This document shows positions 21,330-30,692 of a DNA stretch of 64,000 nt, in pieces. The DNA is from Acidovorax sp. 106 (lineage in GTDB: Bacteria; Pseudomonadota; Gammaproteobacteria; Burkholderiales; Burkholderiaceae_C): positions 1,372,501-1,436,500 of the forward strand of contig NZ_RCCC01000001.1 in NCBI RefSeq assembly GCF_003663825.1, read 5' to 3'. The notes below the pieces were generated by a model, which saw only the letters and a program-made list of their open reading frames with translations, did no database searches and was not told the DNA's origin. The position numbers and the translations under genes were made by a program. Position 1 is the first letter of the stretch. Every line of letters starts with the position of its first letter.

Positions 21330-22274
21330 TCAGTCTTCCACAGTGACTTCTTCGGGCCAGTACAGGCGCATGGGGTTGCCTACCAGCAGCTTTTGCTGCA
21401 GCTCGGCCGTGGGCGCGATGTGCGGGATGAAGTCCACCAGCAGGCCGTCGTCGGGCATGTGGTCCTTGAGGTTGGGGTGCGGCCAGTCGGTGCCCCACAG
21501 CACACGGTCGGGAAACTCTTGCACCACGCGCCGCGCGAACGGGATCACGTCGGTGTAGGCGTTCTGTTCACCGTTCAGGGCCTTGGGGCCGGTCACAGAC
21601 AGGCGCTCGGGGCAGCTCACCTTGCTCCACACATTGGGGTGCTGGCGCATGAACTTCAGGAACAGCTCAAACTCAGGCCCATCGACAGGCTTGTTCACAT
21701 CGGGGCGACCCATGTGGTCTACCACCACGGTGGTGGGCAGTGCGGTGAAGAAGTCCCACAGCTCGGGCAGGTCCACCGCCTCAAAGTAGATCACCACGTG
21801 CCAGCCCAGCTTGTGGATGCGCGCGGCAATTTCCATCAGCTCGTCCTTGGGCGTGAAGTCCACCAGGCGCTTGACGAAGTTAAAGCGCACACCGCGCACA
21901 CCAGCGTCATGCATGGCCTGCAGTTCTTGGTCGGTCACCGAGCGCTTGACGGTGGCCACGCCCCGCGCCTTGCCGCCCGAATGGACCAGCGCATCGACCA
22001 TGGCGCGGTTGTCCGCACCGTGGCAGGTGGCCTGCACCACCACGTTGCGCGCAAAGCCCAGGTGGTCGCGCAGCGCGTACAGCTGCGCCTTGCTGGCGTC
22101 GCAGGGGGTGTACTTGCGCTCTGGGGCGTACGGAAATTCTGCACCGGGGCCGAAGACGTGGCAGTGGGCGTCCACCGCGCCAGCGGGTACTTGGAAGCGG
22201 GGCTTGGTGGGGCCGGTATACCAGTCAAGCCAGCCTGGGGTTTTGGTGAAATCACCGGAAGTAGGTTTGGACAT
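21330..22274 (-). CDS. pmdD: 2-pyrone-4,6-dicarboxylate hydrolase
   Basis: This 314-residue amidohydrolase-superfamily enzyme (LigI/PmdD) hydrolyses 2-pyrone-4,6-dicarboxylate to oxalomesaconate in the protocatechuate 4,5-pathway. The HxH signature is in VDAHCHVFGP near residue 33. Further on are DHMGRPDVN and LWGTDWPHPNL near the C-terminal third, which hold the other active-site residues. The length is normal. It sits immediately before pmdA, 20 bases downstream of the last Bug gene. The neighbourhood makes the assignment secure. Confidence 0.94.
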   Translation of the reverse strand: MSKPTSGDFTKTPGWLDWYTGPTKPRFQVPAGAVDAHCHVFGPGAEFPYAPERKYTPCDASKAQLYALRDHLGFARNVVVQATCHGADNRAMVDALVHSGGKARGVATVKRSVTDQELQAMHDAGVRGVRFNFVKRLVDFTPKDELMEIAARIHKLGWHVVIYFEAVDLPELWDFFTALPTTVVVDHMGRPDVNKPVDGPEFELFLKFMRQHPNVWSKVSCPERLSVTGPKALNGEQNAYTDVIPFARRVVQEFPDRVLWGTDWPHPNLKDHMPDDGLLVDFIPHIAPTAELQQKLLVGNPMRLYWPEEVTVED

Positions 22275-22294
22275 GCTTCACTTTCAAGAAGGGT

Positions 22295-23308
22295 TTAATC
22301 CAGTTCAATCTTGGCGCGCCGAATGATGTTTTCGTGGCGTGCCGACTCAGATGTGATGAAGTCCGCCAGCTGCTTCCTGTCCAGCGCCAGCGATTCGTAG
22401 CCGAAGTTGATGAAACGCTCTTTCACATCGGCTCCGGCCATGGCCTCGGCCACGTCGGCGCGGATTTTTTCGCGGATGGCGGCGTTCAGCTCTTTGGGTC
22501 CGGCCACCACGTTCCAGCCGCTGACTTCGTACGGGGCCTTGGGGCCGCCCGATTCGGCCACGGTCGGCACATCTGGAAACGCAGGCAGGCGGTAAGGGGC
22601 CGCCACTGCAATGGGCCTGAGCTTGCCCGCCTTGATCAAGGGCCCCGCGGTGCCCGCAGTTCCCATGGTGAAAGGCAGGTCCCCATTGGCCACGGAGGTG
22701 TAGAGCTGGGTGGTTTCCTTGAACAGCACATGCTGGAGCTTCAAGCCTGCAATCTGTGCCAGCTCTTCCATGCCCAGGTGCACCGGATTACCGATGGACC
22801 ATGAGCCGTAGTCCAGCTTGCCGGGGTTGGCTTTGGCATCGGCGATCACATCGCCAATGGTCTGGTACTTGCTGTTGGTGGGCACCACAAAGTACATGAA
22901 GCTTTTGAAAATGGGTGCGATGACCTGAAAGTCCTTGGCCGGGTCGTAGGGCAGCTTCTTGAACATGTAGGGGTAGGCGGCCAAATGCACGCTGTCCAGT
23001 TGGATCAGGTCATGCCCATCCTTGGCGCCGCGCTTGAAGGCGTCGATGGCAATGAAGCCATTGCCACCAGGGCGGTTGTCCACCACCACCGGTTTGCCCC
23101 ATTTTTTGGACAGTTTGTCGGCCAGCACACGGGCCATGGCGTCGGGCGCACCGCCGGTGGGGTAAGGCGAAATCAAACGCACCGACTTGGTGGGCCAGTC
23201 GCTTGCGCTTTGCCCCCAGGCCAGGCTGCAAGCCCCGGCCAGGGCTACAGGCAACAGCCAGGACACCAGCGTGCGCCGGCGCGAATCAAAGGAAGTAGGG
23301 CTGAACAT
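22295..23308 (-). CDS. Bug-family tripartite tricarboxylate transporter substrate-binding protein
   Basis: This 337-residue periplasmic receptor of the Bug (TctC) family starts with a signal peptide (hydrophobic stretch about residues 15-33, cleavage near SLAWGQSA). The family motif KSVRLISPYPTGGAPDAMAR follows, then KWGKPVVVDNRPGGNG. It probably binds an aromatic or dicarboxylic acid from the pmd pathway, judging by context only. It is the third of three tandem Bug genes between pmdF and pmdD. No TctA or TctB membrane partner is in the window. It is close to the Bug at 24405-25403, sharing several blocks. Confidence 0.9.
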   Translation of the reverse strand: MFSPTSFDSRRRTLVSWLLPVALAGACSLAWGQSASDWPTKSVRLISPYPTGGAPDAMARVLADKLSKKWGKPVVVDNRPGGNGFIAIDAFKRGAKDGHDLIQLDSVHLAAYPYMFKKLPYDPAKDFQVIAPIFKSFMYFVVPTNSKYQTIGDVIADAKANPGKLDYGSWSIGNPVHLGMEELAQIAGLKLQHVLFKETTQLYTSVANGDLPFTMGTAGTAGPLIKAGKLRPIAVAAPYRLPAFPDVPTVAESGGPKAPYEVSGWNVVAGPKELNAAIREKIRADVAEAMAGADVKERFINFGYESLALDRKQLADFITSESARHENIIRRAKIELD

Positions 23309-23358
23309 GCGGTGTCTCCTGGGTTGTCGTTGTGTGTGCCTGGGCGCGCTGAATTCGC

Positions 23359-24363
23359 TCAGTCAGGCTTGATGTTGGCCTCACGCACCAGCTTTTCGTA
23401 GCGCCGCCGTTCACTGCGAATGAGCTGCGCAAACTGCTCGGAACTGCCGGGCAGCACCTCACCACCCACGGCGGTCATGCGCTCACGCACCTCTTTGGTC
23501 TGCAGGGCCTTTTGCACCTCGTCGTGCAGGCGGGCCACGACGGCCTTGGGGGTGGCAGCAGGGGCCACCAGGCCGTACCACACCGCCGCTTCAAAGCCTG
23601 GAAATCCGGACTCCGCAATCGTGGGAACGTCCGGGAAAATAGGGGTTCGGTTGGCGCTGAGTACCGCCAGCACCTTGAGCTTTCCGCTCTTGGCGTGGGG
23701 CTGTACTTCCAACGCGTTGACAGCCACCAGCGGCACCTGACCACCGATCACATCCGTCAGCGCAGCAGCACCACCGCGGTAGGGCACATGCTGCAACTGG
23801 ATACCGGCCTCGCGCTCCAGCAGCTCAATGGCCATGTGCGGCGTGGAGCCATTGCCGGGCGAGGCGTAGGCCAGCACACCCGGCTTGGCTTTGGCAGACT
23901 GCAGCAGCGCTTGCAGCGAACCGATGCCCGCATTGGCCCCCGCCGCCAGCACCACAGGCACACGGCCTACCAGCGAGATCGCCACCAGGTCTTTTTCGGC
24001 ATCGAACGGCATGGGCTGGTACAGCGACATGTTGGCCGCCAACGCGTTGGCCGCCATCATCAGGGTGTAGCCATCCGCCTCTGCGGCAATGACGGACTTG
24101 ACCGCAATGTTGGAGCCCGCACCGGGCTTGTTGTCCACGATCACCGGCTGACCCAGGCTTTGTGACAGCACCTGCCCAATGGCTCGGGCCACCGCATCCA
24201 CCGCGCCCCCAGCGGCATAGCCCACCACGATGCGAATGGGGCGAGCCGGGTAAGCGGCCTGCGCCAAGGCATGGGGTGCCGCCGTGGCTGCCGCCAAGGC
24301 GGCGGCCGAAGCCAGCCACACGCGGCGGCTGGGCAAGACCGAGGACAAGGGACGTGCAGTCAT
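23359..24363 (-). CDS. Bug-family TTT substrate-binding protein
   Basis: This 334-residue periplasmic solute receptor has a signal peptide with SRRVWLASAAALAAATAAPH near residue 13, then the Bug signature ARPIRIVVGYAAGGAVDAVAR and GQPVIVDNKPGAGSNIA. Start at 24363 (MTARPLSS) places the signal peptide at the very N-terminus. It is less similar to its two neighbours than they are to each other, so it probably arose separately. Ligand unknown; the operon context suggests an acid related to protocatechuate. It has the ~300-residue mature size usual for the family. Confidence 0.9.
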   Translation of the reverse strand: MTARPLSSVLPSRRVWLASAAALAAATAAPHALAQAAYPARPIRIVVGYAAGGAVDAVARAIGQVLSQSLGQPVIVDNKPGAGSNIAVKSVIAAEADGYTLMMAANALAANMSLYQPMPFDAEKDLVAISLVGRVPVVLAAGANAGIGSLQALLQSAKAKPGVLAYASPGNGSTPHMAIELLEREAGIQLQHVPYRGGAAALTDVIGGQVPLVAVNALEVQPHAKSGKLKVLAVLSANRTPIFPDVPTIAESGFPGFEAAVWYGLVAPAATPKAVVARLHDEVQKALQTKEVRERMTAVGGEVLPGSSEQFAQLIRSERRRYEKLVREANIKPD

Positions 24364-24404
24364 ACAGCGGGCTCCTGGGGATAGGGGTGATCGTGGCGTG
24401 GCGC

Positions 24405-25403
24405 TCAATCCAGCGACACGTTGGCCTTCTTGATCACCTCACCAAAGCGGCGGCTCTCGCTCTGGATGAACTGGCCAAACTTCTCACGGGAGATGGGGAA
24501 AGGTTCGTAGCCAAAGCTCTTGTACTTCTCCAGCACCTCGGGCGAGGCCAAGGCGTCGGTAATGTCCTTGCGGATCTTGTCGGTCACGGCTGCAGGCAGG
24601 CCGGGTGGCACGGCAATGGCATTCCAGCCAGTCACTTCAAAGTCCTTGGGTCCTCCGGACTCCGCGGTCGTAGGCACGTCGGCGTAAGAGCCCACACGCT
24701 GCGGGCCCGTCACCGCCAGGAAGCGCAGCTTGCCCGCGCGTTGCAGCGGGCCCGCTGTCGCCGCGGTTCCCAAGGCGAAGGACAAATCACCCGTGGACAC
24801 CGAGGTGTAGAGCTGCGTCGTCTCCTTGAACACCACATGCTCCATCTGGGTGCCCGTCATGCTCTCGAGCAATTCGGAGCCCAGGTGCACGGGGTTGCCG
24901 ATGGACCACGAGCCATAGTTAAGCTTGCCGGGGTTGGCCTTGGCATCGGCAATGATGTCCCCCACGCTCTTGTACTTGCTGTCGACACCCACCGTGAAAA
25001 AGAAGTAGGCCTTGAACAGCGGCAGCAGCGGGTCGAAGTCCTTCGCTGCGTCATACGGCAGCTTCTTGAACAGGCTGGGGTATGCGGCCAGGTGCACGTT
25101 GTCGAGCACGATCAGGTCATGGCCATCCTTGGCGCCACGCTTGAAGGCATCAATGGCAATGAAACCATTGCCACCGGGGCGGTTCTCCACCACCACCGAC
25201 TGCCCCCAGGACTTAGAGAGCTTATCGGCCATGATGCGGGCCACGCCGTCAGGGCCGCCACCCACCGGGAAGGGGGTGATGATGCGCACGGGCTTGGTCG
25301 GGAACTGCTGCGCAGCCGCCCACTGGGGAGCCAGCCCCAAGGTAGCGGCCAAGCCAAGTGCCAGGGCGGCGGTGCGTCGTGTCATGGGGTGAAAAGATGC
25401 CAT
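24405..25403 (-). CDS. Bug-family TTT substrate-binding protein
   Basis: This 332-residue periplasmic receptor starts MASFHPMTRRTAALALGL, a signal peptide ending near AAAQQF, followed by VRIITPFPVGGGPDGVAR and VVENRPGGNGFIAIDAFKRG. Long blocks are shared with the Bug at 22295-23308, including the FIAIDAFKRGAKDGHDLI segment, so the two look like paralogues. A GGAG ribosome site 8 bases before the ATG at 25403 supports this start over Met7. It follows pmdF after a gap holding repeat copy 3. Confidence 0.9.
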   Translation of the reverse strand: MASFHPMTRRTAALALGLAATLGLAPQWAAAQQFPTKPVRIITPFPVGGGPDGVARIMADKLSKSWGQSVVVENRPGGNGFIAIDAFKRGAKDGHDLIVLDNVHLAAYPSLFKKLPYDAAKDFDPLLPLFKAYFFFTVGVDSKYKSVGDIIADAKANPGKLNYGSWSIGNPVHLGSELLESMTGTQMEHVVFKETTQLYTSVSTGDLSFALGTAATAGPLQRAGKLRFLAVTGPQRVGSYADVPTTAESGGPKDFEVTGWNAIAVPPGLPAAVTDKIRKDITDALASPEVLEKYKSFGYEPFPISREKFGQFIQSESRRFGEVIKKANVSLD

Positions 25404-25430
25404 GGTTGTCTCCGTTGCGGTCCAAGGTTT

Positions 25431-25485
25431 ACTATCAAATTAATAGCTTGCTGCGCTTATTCTTATTGCGCCGCAAGCCCTTTTT
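25431..25485. repeat. Dispersed repeat copy 3
   Basis: TCAAATTAATAGCTTGCTGC plus GCTTATTCTTATTGCGCCGC is a diverged copy of the family. It lies inside the pmd operon between pmdF and the first Bug gene. Confidence 0.65.
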
Positions 25486-25513
25486 ATCAGACCTCTGCAG
25501 GTCTTTGATCCAT

Positions 25514-26197
25514 TCAGTCGATGTAACGCAGCCCCTTTTTCTCCAGCGGCTCGCGCATCTTGTACATGTCCAGCCCCAGCACGCCGCTGGCCAGTTTGGC
25601 GCGCTTTTCGCCTTCAAAGCTCTCGCGCTTTTGCGCGGCTTCCAGCGTCTGCGCGGCGCGGGCGGAGGGCACGCAGACCACGCCATCGTCATCGGCCACG
25701 ATCACATCGCCGGGTGCGACGAGCATGCCGGCGCACACCACAGGGATGTTCACGGAGCCGATGGTTTCTTTGATGCAGCCTTTGCTGGAGATGCACTTAC
25801 TCCACACCGGGAAGTTCATCTCGTTGAGCGTGCGCACATCGCGCACCCCTGCGTCGATGATGAGCGCCCGAGCACCACGGGCTTGGAACGACGTGGCCAG
25901 CAAGTCGCCAAAGTAGCCATCGGTGCATTCAGCGGTGATGGCCGCCACGACGATGTCACCGGGCTGGATCTGCTCTGCGGCCACATGCATCATCCAGTTG
26001 TCGCCGGGGTGCAGCAGCACCGTCACGGCCGTGCCGCTGACCTGCACACCCGTCTGGATGGGGCGCATGTAGGGCTTGAGCAGGCCGACGCGGCCCATGG
26101 CTTCGTGCACGGTGGCAGAGCCAAGAGCAGCCAGGCCATCGGCGGCTGCGCGGTCCGCGCGGTTGATGTTGCGGTAAACAACGCCGAGTTCGTACAT
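25514..26197 (-). CDS. pmdF: 4-carboxy-4-hydroxy-2-oxoadipate aldolase
   Basis: This 227-residue metal-dependent class II aldolase (LigK/PmdF) splits 4-carboxy-4-hydroxy-2-oxoadipate into pyruvate and oxaloacetate, the last step of the pathway. The RraA-like fold shows [14 protein letters not shown] near residue 30, [20 protein letters not shown] near 82, [17 protein letters not shown] near 110, and [14 protein letters not shown] near 180. It starts 135 bases downstream of pmdE, a gap filled by a REP-like element. The length is typical. Confidence 0.94.
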   Translation of the reverse strand: MYELGVVYRNINRADRAAADGLAALGSATVHEAMGRVGLLKPYMRPIQTGVQVSGTAVTVLLHPGDNWMMHVAAEQIQPGDIVVAAITAECTDGYFGDLLATSFQARGARALIIDAGVRDVRTLNEMNFPVWSKCISSKGCIKETIGSVNIPVVCAGMLVAPGDVIVADDDGVVCVPSARAAQTLEAAQKRESFEGEKRAKLASGVLGLDMYKMREPLEKKGLRYID

Positions 26198-26261
26198 GGT
26201 GGTTTCTCTTCAAGTCTGGTGAGTGGTATCGGTTGGAACCTGTATGCGCGGTTCATCCCTG

Positions 26262-26322
26262 TCCGTTCGGGCTGAGCTTGTCGAAGCCGTGCGCGGCGCT
26301 TCGACAGGCTCAGCGTGAACGG
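26262..26322. repeat. REP-like palindrome copy 2
   Basis: CCGTTCGGGCTGAGCTTGTC plus GAAGC faces GCTTCGACAGGCTCAGCGTG plus AACGG. It lies inside the operon between pmdE and pmdF and could lower or stabilise the downstream message. Confidence 0.85.
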
Positions 26323-26332
26323 GTGCGGGGTG

Positions 26333-27367
26333 TCACAGCCCCTTGGCCTTCAGGCGCGCATCAAGGCGGGAAAACACACGGCGCACGTTGCCTTCGTAGA
26401 TCTGGTGCTTGTCATCGGCACTCAATATCTTGGACGCTTCGATATAGCGCTTGGTGTCGTCGTAGTAGTTGCCCGTGGTGGGATCAATGCCGCGCACGGC
26501 GCCGATCATTTCGCTGGCAAACAGCACGTTTTTCACCGGGATCACGGTGTTGAGCAAGTCAATACCGGGCTGGTGGTACACGCAGGTGTCGAAGTACACG
26601 TTGTGCATCAGGTGCTCATCCAGCAGCGGCTTCTTCATCTCCTGCGCCAGGCCACGGAAACGGCCCCAGTGGTAGGGCACCGCGCCGCCGCCGTGCGGGA
26701 TCAGGAACTTGAGCGTGGGGAAGTCCTTGAACAGATCGCCCTGGATGAGCTGCATGAAGGCCGTGGTGTCGGCATTCAGATAGTGCGCGCCGGTGGTGTG
26801 AAAGCACGCGTTGCAGCTGGTGCTCACGTGGATCATGGCGGGCAGGTCGTACTCCACCATCTTTTCGTAGATGGGGTACCAGTGCTTGTCGGTCAGCGGC
26901 GGGCTGGTCCAGTGGCCGCCCGATGGGTCGGGGTTCAGGTTGATGCCCACCGCACCGTATTCCTTCACGCACTTTTCCAGCTCAGGGATGCAGGTGGCAG
27001 GGTCCACGCCAGGGCTTTGCGGCAGCATGGCCACGGGCACGAAATGGTCGGGGAACAGGGTGGAGACGCGATGGCACAGCTCATTGCAGATGGCAGCCCA
27101 GGTGCTGGACACATTGAAGTCGCCAATGTGGTGGGCCATGAAGCTGGCGCGCGGGCTGAACAGCGTGATGTCGCTGCCGCGCTCTTTCATCAGCTTGAGC
27201 TGATTAGCCTCGATGGACTCGCGCAGTTCGTCGTCGCTGATCTTCAGGTCAGCCACTTTGGGCATGGCGGCTGGGTCTTTGATGCCGGCGATCTGCGCAT
27301 TGCGCCAGTTCTCCAGCGCCTTGGGGGCCGTGGTGTAGTGGCCGTGGCAGTCGATGATGAGGCTCAT
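26333..27367 (-). CDS. pmdE: 4-oxalomesaconate hydratase
   Basis: This 344-residue enzyme (LigJ/PmdE) adds water to oxalomesaconate to give 4-carboxy-4-hydroxy-2-oxoadipate. It has an amidohydrolase-like fold with metal-binding DCHGHYTTAP at residues 5-14, MIHVSTSCNACFHTTGAHYL near 180, IPHGGGAVPYHWGR near 225 and the C-terminal third with LFASEMIGAVRGIDP. Length and the N-terminal HxH match LigJ. It lies between the permease and pmdF, as in Comamonas. No oxalomesaconate tautomerase gene (ligU/pmdU type) is seen in the window. Confidence 0.93.
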   Translation of the reverse strand: MSLIIDCHGHYTTAPKALENWRNAQIAGIKDPAAMPKVADLKISDDELRESIEANQLKLMKERGSDITLFSPRASFMAHHIGDFNVSSTWAAICNELCHRVSTLFPDHFVPVAMLPQSPGVDPATCIPELEKCVKEYGAVGINLNPDPSGGHWTSPPLTDKHWYPIYEKMVEYDLPAMIHVSTSCNACFHTTGAHYLNADTTAFMQLIQGDLFKDFPTLKFLIPHGGGAVPYHWGRFRGLAQEMKKPLLDEHLMHNVYFDTCVYHQPGIDLLNTVIPVKNVLFASEMIGAVRGIDPTTGNYYDDTKRYIEASKILSADDKHQIYEGNVRRVFSRLDARLKAKGL

Positions 27368-27419
27368 GGGTTTGCTCCTAGGAAATCGAAAATCAGTGAC
27401 AACAGGGATCGCAGCGCCG

Positions 27420-28781
27420 TCAGTGGGCGGCCGATCCCGCCACGGCAGACAAAGGGGCCGCTTGCGTGGGGTAGATCATTTGCTTGGCCCACACCGCAGC
27501 CGCCGCGATCAGGCCGGGGATGGCCACCACCGCAAAAATCTGCCCAAAGCCCATGTGGGCCGCCGACAGCTGGGCCACGAGAAACGAGCCCGCAATGCCA
27601 CCAAAGCGGCCAATGCCCAGCATCCAGGCAACGCCGGTGGCGCGGCCGCTGGTGGGGTAAAAGGCCGCAGCCAGTGCAGGCATGGAAGACTGGGCCGTGT
27701 TCATCAACGTACCCGCCACAAACACCACCACCACCAGCAGCCCCACATTGCCCAGCGCATGGCCAATGGCATAGATGACCAGTGCGGTGAGCAGGTAACC
27801 CAGGGCAATGATGCGGTCGGCGTTGAAGCGGTCCATCAGCCAGCCGAAGAACACCGCGCCCACGCCCCCCAGGGGGAACAGCGCAGACACCAGGGTGGCG
27901 GTGTGCGGCTCAATGCCGCCTTCCTTGAACAAGATGGGCATCCAGTTGATGAGCGCATAGAAGATCACCAAGCCCATGAAGTAGGTCACCCACAGCAGCA
28001 GCGAGCCCCAGCGGTAGCGGGCGGACAGCACCACGCCCAGGCCGCTGGCGCCTTGGGCGGCCTGCGCCTCACCGGCCACAAAGCGCCCCACCTGCGCGGC
28101 AGAGGCAGAAATGCGCACCAGAATGGCCCGCACGCGCTCGGTGGCGGCGCCGCGCGCCACCAGGTAGCGGGCCGATTCAGGCAACAGCAGCAACATCAGC
28201 ACGCCCAGCACCAGGGGTGCCACACCGCCCAGCTCCAGCACGCTGCGCCAGCCCCACAGGGGAATCATCCAGGCGGCCAAGAAGCCACCAAAGGCCGCCC
28301 CCAGCGGAAAGCCGCAAAACATGGCGTTGGTCAGCAAGGCACGGCGGGGCGATGGGCAGTATTCGCTCATCAGCGTCACGGCGTTGGGCATGGCCGCGCC
28401 CAGGCCAATGCCGGTGACAAAGCGCAGCACGGTCAACTCGGTCAGCCCCGGTGCAAACGCCGAAGCCAGGCAGGCTGCGCCAAACAGGAAGACGGAACCG
28501 ATCAGCAGCCGCTTGCGGCCCAGCTTGTCGGCCAAAGGGCCAGCCACCAAAGCGCCAGCGGCCAGGCCAAACAGCGCAGCGCTCAGCACAGGCGCCAGGG
28601 CGGGCTTGCTCACCCCCCACTCGGCCACCAGAGAGGGCGCGATGTAGCCGATGGCGGCGGTGTCAAAGCCGTCCAGCAGCACGACCACAAAACACAGCGC
28701 AAAAATCAGCCATTGGTAGGCTGAAAACGGGTGCGCATCAAGAAAAGTCTGGACGTCGGTGTCCTTGCCGTGTGCCTGCAT
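27420..28781 (-). CDS. pmdK: Aromatic acid:H+ symporter, MFS (AAHS family)
   Basis: This 453-residue inner-membrane protein has 12 predicted hydrophobic segments. AAHS signatures include LLDGFDTAAIGYIAPSL near residue 37 in the first membrane helix and GPLADKLGRKRLLI near 82 in the loop between helices 2 and 3, with a second R/K-rich loop after helix 8 (GWLMDRFNADR). The position next to pmdE and the family point to protocatechuate or 4-hydroxybenzoate uptake. The start MQAHGKDTDV is followed by the soluble N-terminus normal for PcaK-type permeases. Confidence 0.9.
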   Translation of the reverse strand: MQAHGKDTDVQTFLDAHPFSAYQWLIFALCFVVVLLDGFDTAAIGYIAPSLVAEWGVSKPALAPVLSAALFGLAAGALVAGPLADKLGRKRLLIGSVFLFGAACLASAFAPGLTELTVLRFVTGIGLGAAMPNAVTLMSEYCPSPRRALLTNAMFCGFPLGAAFGGFLAAWMIPLWGWRSVLELGGVAPLVLGVLMLLLLPESARYLVARGAATERVRAILVRISASAAQVGRFVAGEAQAAQGASGLGVVLSARYRWGSLLLWVTYFMGLVIFYALINWMPILFKEGGIEPHTATLVSALFPLGGVGAVFFGWLMDRFNADRIIALGYLLTALVIYAIGHALGNVGLLVVVVFVAGTLMNTAQSSMPALAAAFYPTSGRATGVAWMLGIGRFGGIAGSFLVAQLSAAHMGFGQIFAVVAIPGLIAAAAVWAKQMIYPTQAAPLSAVAGSAAH

Positions 28782-28835
28782 TGCAAATGTCTCTGAGTTG
28801 GTTGTGCTTGTTTTGAAATGGTGCGGGCCGCTTGC

Positions 28836-29525
28836 TCAGGCCGGGTCCATGCCCTGGCGGCGCTTGGCATCGGCGGCCTGGGGCGACGCCATGAAGGCCA
28901 ACAGGGCCTGCGCTGCCGCAGGTTGGGCAGAGGCAGCGCCCACGCCAGCGGAGAAGGTGGTGGTGATCTGGATAGCGGCAGGCAGCGGGCCCACCAGGGT
29001 GATGCCGGGCACATGCAGCAGCTCGCTCAGTTGCTGAAAGCCCAGTGCCACCTCGCCGCGCGCCACCAGGGTGCCCACGGGCACGCCCGGCGGGGCCTGC
29101 ACGATGCGCGGCGCGATCTCTTGCGCAATGCCCCAGCGCTCAAACAGCTGGGCCAGTGCGACCCCGCTGGGGCCGGTGGAATAGCTGATGCTGGGGGCGG
29201 CCAGCACCGCTGCGCGCACGGCGTCTTCAGAGCTGATGTCTGGCACCGACGCACCGGCCTGCACGGCCACGGCCACGCCGGAATGCACCAGATTGACCTT
29301 GCTGGCAGCGCGCACGTGGCCTGCCGCCAAAAGCTTGTCGATGGCGTCCGACGCCAGGATCACCACGTCAAAGGGCTCCCCCGCTTGCACGCGCTTGGCA
29401 GCGTCCACACCGCCCACGGATTCGATGCCCACGCGGTCGGATGACTGCTGCGCGTACAAGGCCACCAGCTCTGCCAGCACCTGGCGGGTGGCCATGGACG
29501 AAATGCCTTTGATGTCGATAGTCAT
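28836..29525 (-). CDS. Periplasmic-binding-protein-like protein without signal peptide
   Basis: This 229-residue protein has a type 2 periplasmic-binding fold close to molybdate-binding ModA-like proteins, with KGISSMATRQVLAEL at the start, the domain-crossing segment VVILASDAIDKLLAAGHV and STGPSGVALAQLFERWGI. No signal peptide is visible after MTIDIKG, so it probably acts in the cytoplasm or is a structural relative with another job. A GGAG site precedes the ATG at 29525. It is the first gene of the pmd operon, divergent from the LysR gene. Its function in protocatechuate metabolism is unknown. Confidence 0.75.
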   Translation of the reverse strand: MTIDIKGISSMATRQVLAELVALYAQQSSDRVGIESVGGVDAAKRVQAGEPFDVVILASDAIDKLLAAGHVRAASKVNLVHSGVAVAVQAGASVPDISSEDAVRAAVLAAPSISYSTGPSGVALAQLFERWGIAQEIAPRIVQAPPGVPVGTLVARGEVALGFQQLSELLHVPGITLVGPLPAAIQITTTFSAGVGAASAQPAAAQALLAFMASPQAADAKRRQGMDPA

Positions 29526-29683
29526 GTTGTCTCCTTGAAGGCCCGGGAAAGGCATCCCGTGGCCACCGTGGCGCACACCCAGTGGTGCGCCACATCACCC
29601 CTCTAGCGGAGGTGAAAACACCCGCATTGTGAACAGGGCCGCCCCGCTGCGACAGCGGTCTGCGGCACTACCAGATATATCAT

Positions 29684-29703
29684 TCTGCAATTGATGGCGC
29701 AGA
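29684..29703. promoter_or_regulatory. LysR-type box in the pmd intergenic region
   Basis: TCTGC-N10-GCAGA, flanked by ATAT sequences, lies between the divergent pmd operon and LysR gene, about 50 bases before the LysR start. The position and the interrupted dyad suit a LysR-type regulator site; binding is inferred. Confidence 0.45.
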
Positions 29704-29754
29704 GATATTCAAAATCCTGCTAGTTTGCAGACCCCTTTTGACAAGGCAAAGGCG

Positions 29755-30672
29755 ATGGACCTCAAGCAAATCGAGTACTTCGTGCGGGTGGCCGAGCTGG
29801 GCAGCTTCACCCGGGCATCGGTGGTACTCAACATCGCCCAGCCAGCGCTGAGCCGGCAGGTGCGCCTGCTGGAAGTGGAGCTGCGCCAGAACCTGCTGGT
29901 ACGCAATGGCCGGGGCGCCACGCCCACCGAGGCGGGCAAGGTGCTTCTGGAGCACGGGCGGGGCATCTTGCACCAGGTCGAGCGGGCGCGCGAAGAGCTG
30001 GGCCGGGTGCGCGGCGCGCTGGCCGGGCGCGTGGCCATTGGTTTACCCAACAGCGTGGCCCGGGTGATGACGGTGCCCCTGACCCGCGCGTTTCGCCAGG
30101 TGCTGCCCGAGGCGCGACTGTCCATCAGCGAAGGCTTGTCGGGTGCCATCCTCGAAGGGCTCAACAGCGGGCACCTGGACATCGTGGTGCTCTACAACGG
30201 GCAGCCCTCGCGCGACATCGACGTAGAGCACCTGCTGGACGAGGACCTGGTGCTGGTGCGCGCCCGCCCTCCGGGTTTGTCGGAAGACCCGCCCCCTGGC
30301 CCCGTGGCCTTGAGTGAGGTGGCCGCGCTGCCGCTGGTCATCCCGTCGCGTCCCAATGCCATCCGCATGCATGTCGAATCCGAAATGGCGCAGATCGGCT
30401 GCCGCCCCGAGATCGCGCTGGAGATCGATGGGGTATCGGCCATCCTGGACCTGGTGGCCGATGGTGCGGGCAGTGCCGTGCTCTCGCGCAATGCGCTGCT
30501 CAACTCTCCGCGCCCCTCTGCCTATACCGCGCAGGCCATTCAGGCGATTGGCACGCCCCCCCTGCGCATTGCGCTGTCGCTGGCCACGAGCTTGCAAAGG
30601 CCGTCCACGCAGGTACAAAAGGCGGCGCTGGACCTGGTGCGCCAAACTGTCGCGACCGTGTTCAAAAGCTAA
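29755..30672 (+). CDS. LysR-family transcriptional regulator (probable pmd regulator)
   Basis: This 305-residue regulator has an N-terminal winged helix with MDLKQIEYFVRVAELGSFTR, the recognition helix region NIAQPALSRQVRLLE, and GRGATPTEAGKVLLEHG, followed by a substrate-binding-like effector domain from about residue 90. The start at 29755 gives the usual LysR N-terminus. It is divergent from the eleven-gene pmd operon, so it is the likely activator responding to protocatechuate or a pathway intermediate. An AEC transporter gene converges on it across an inverted-repeat element. Confidence 0.9.
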   Translation: MDLKQIEYFVRVAELGSFTRASVVLNIAQPALSRQVRLLEVELRQNLLVRNGRGATPTEAGKVLLEHGRGILHQVERAREELGRVRGALAGRVAIGLPNSVARVMTVPLTRAFRQVLPEARLSISEGLSGAILEGLNSGHLDIVVLYNGQPSRDIDVEHLLDEDLVLVRARPPGLSEDPPPGPVALSEVAALPLVIPSRPNAIRMHVESEMAQIGCRPEIALEIDGVSAILDLVADGAGSAVLSRNALLNSPRPSAYTAQAIQAIGTPPLRIALSLATSLQRPSTQVQKAALDLVRQTVATVFKS

Positions 30673-30692
30673 TCGCCTGCTGGCAGGCCCTC

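Noticed and set aside
27354..28724. A 456-codon plus-strand open frame rich in Gln, His and Gly
   Set aside because: It is antisense to the pmdK permease, and its composition is typical of the reverse strand of membrane protein genes.
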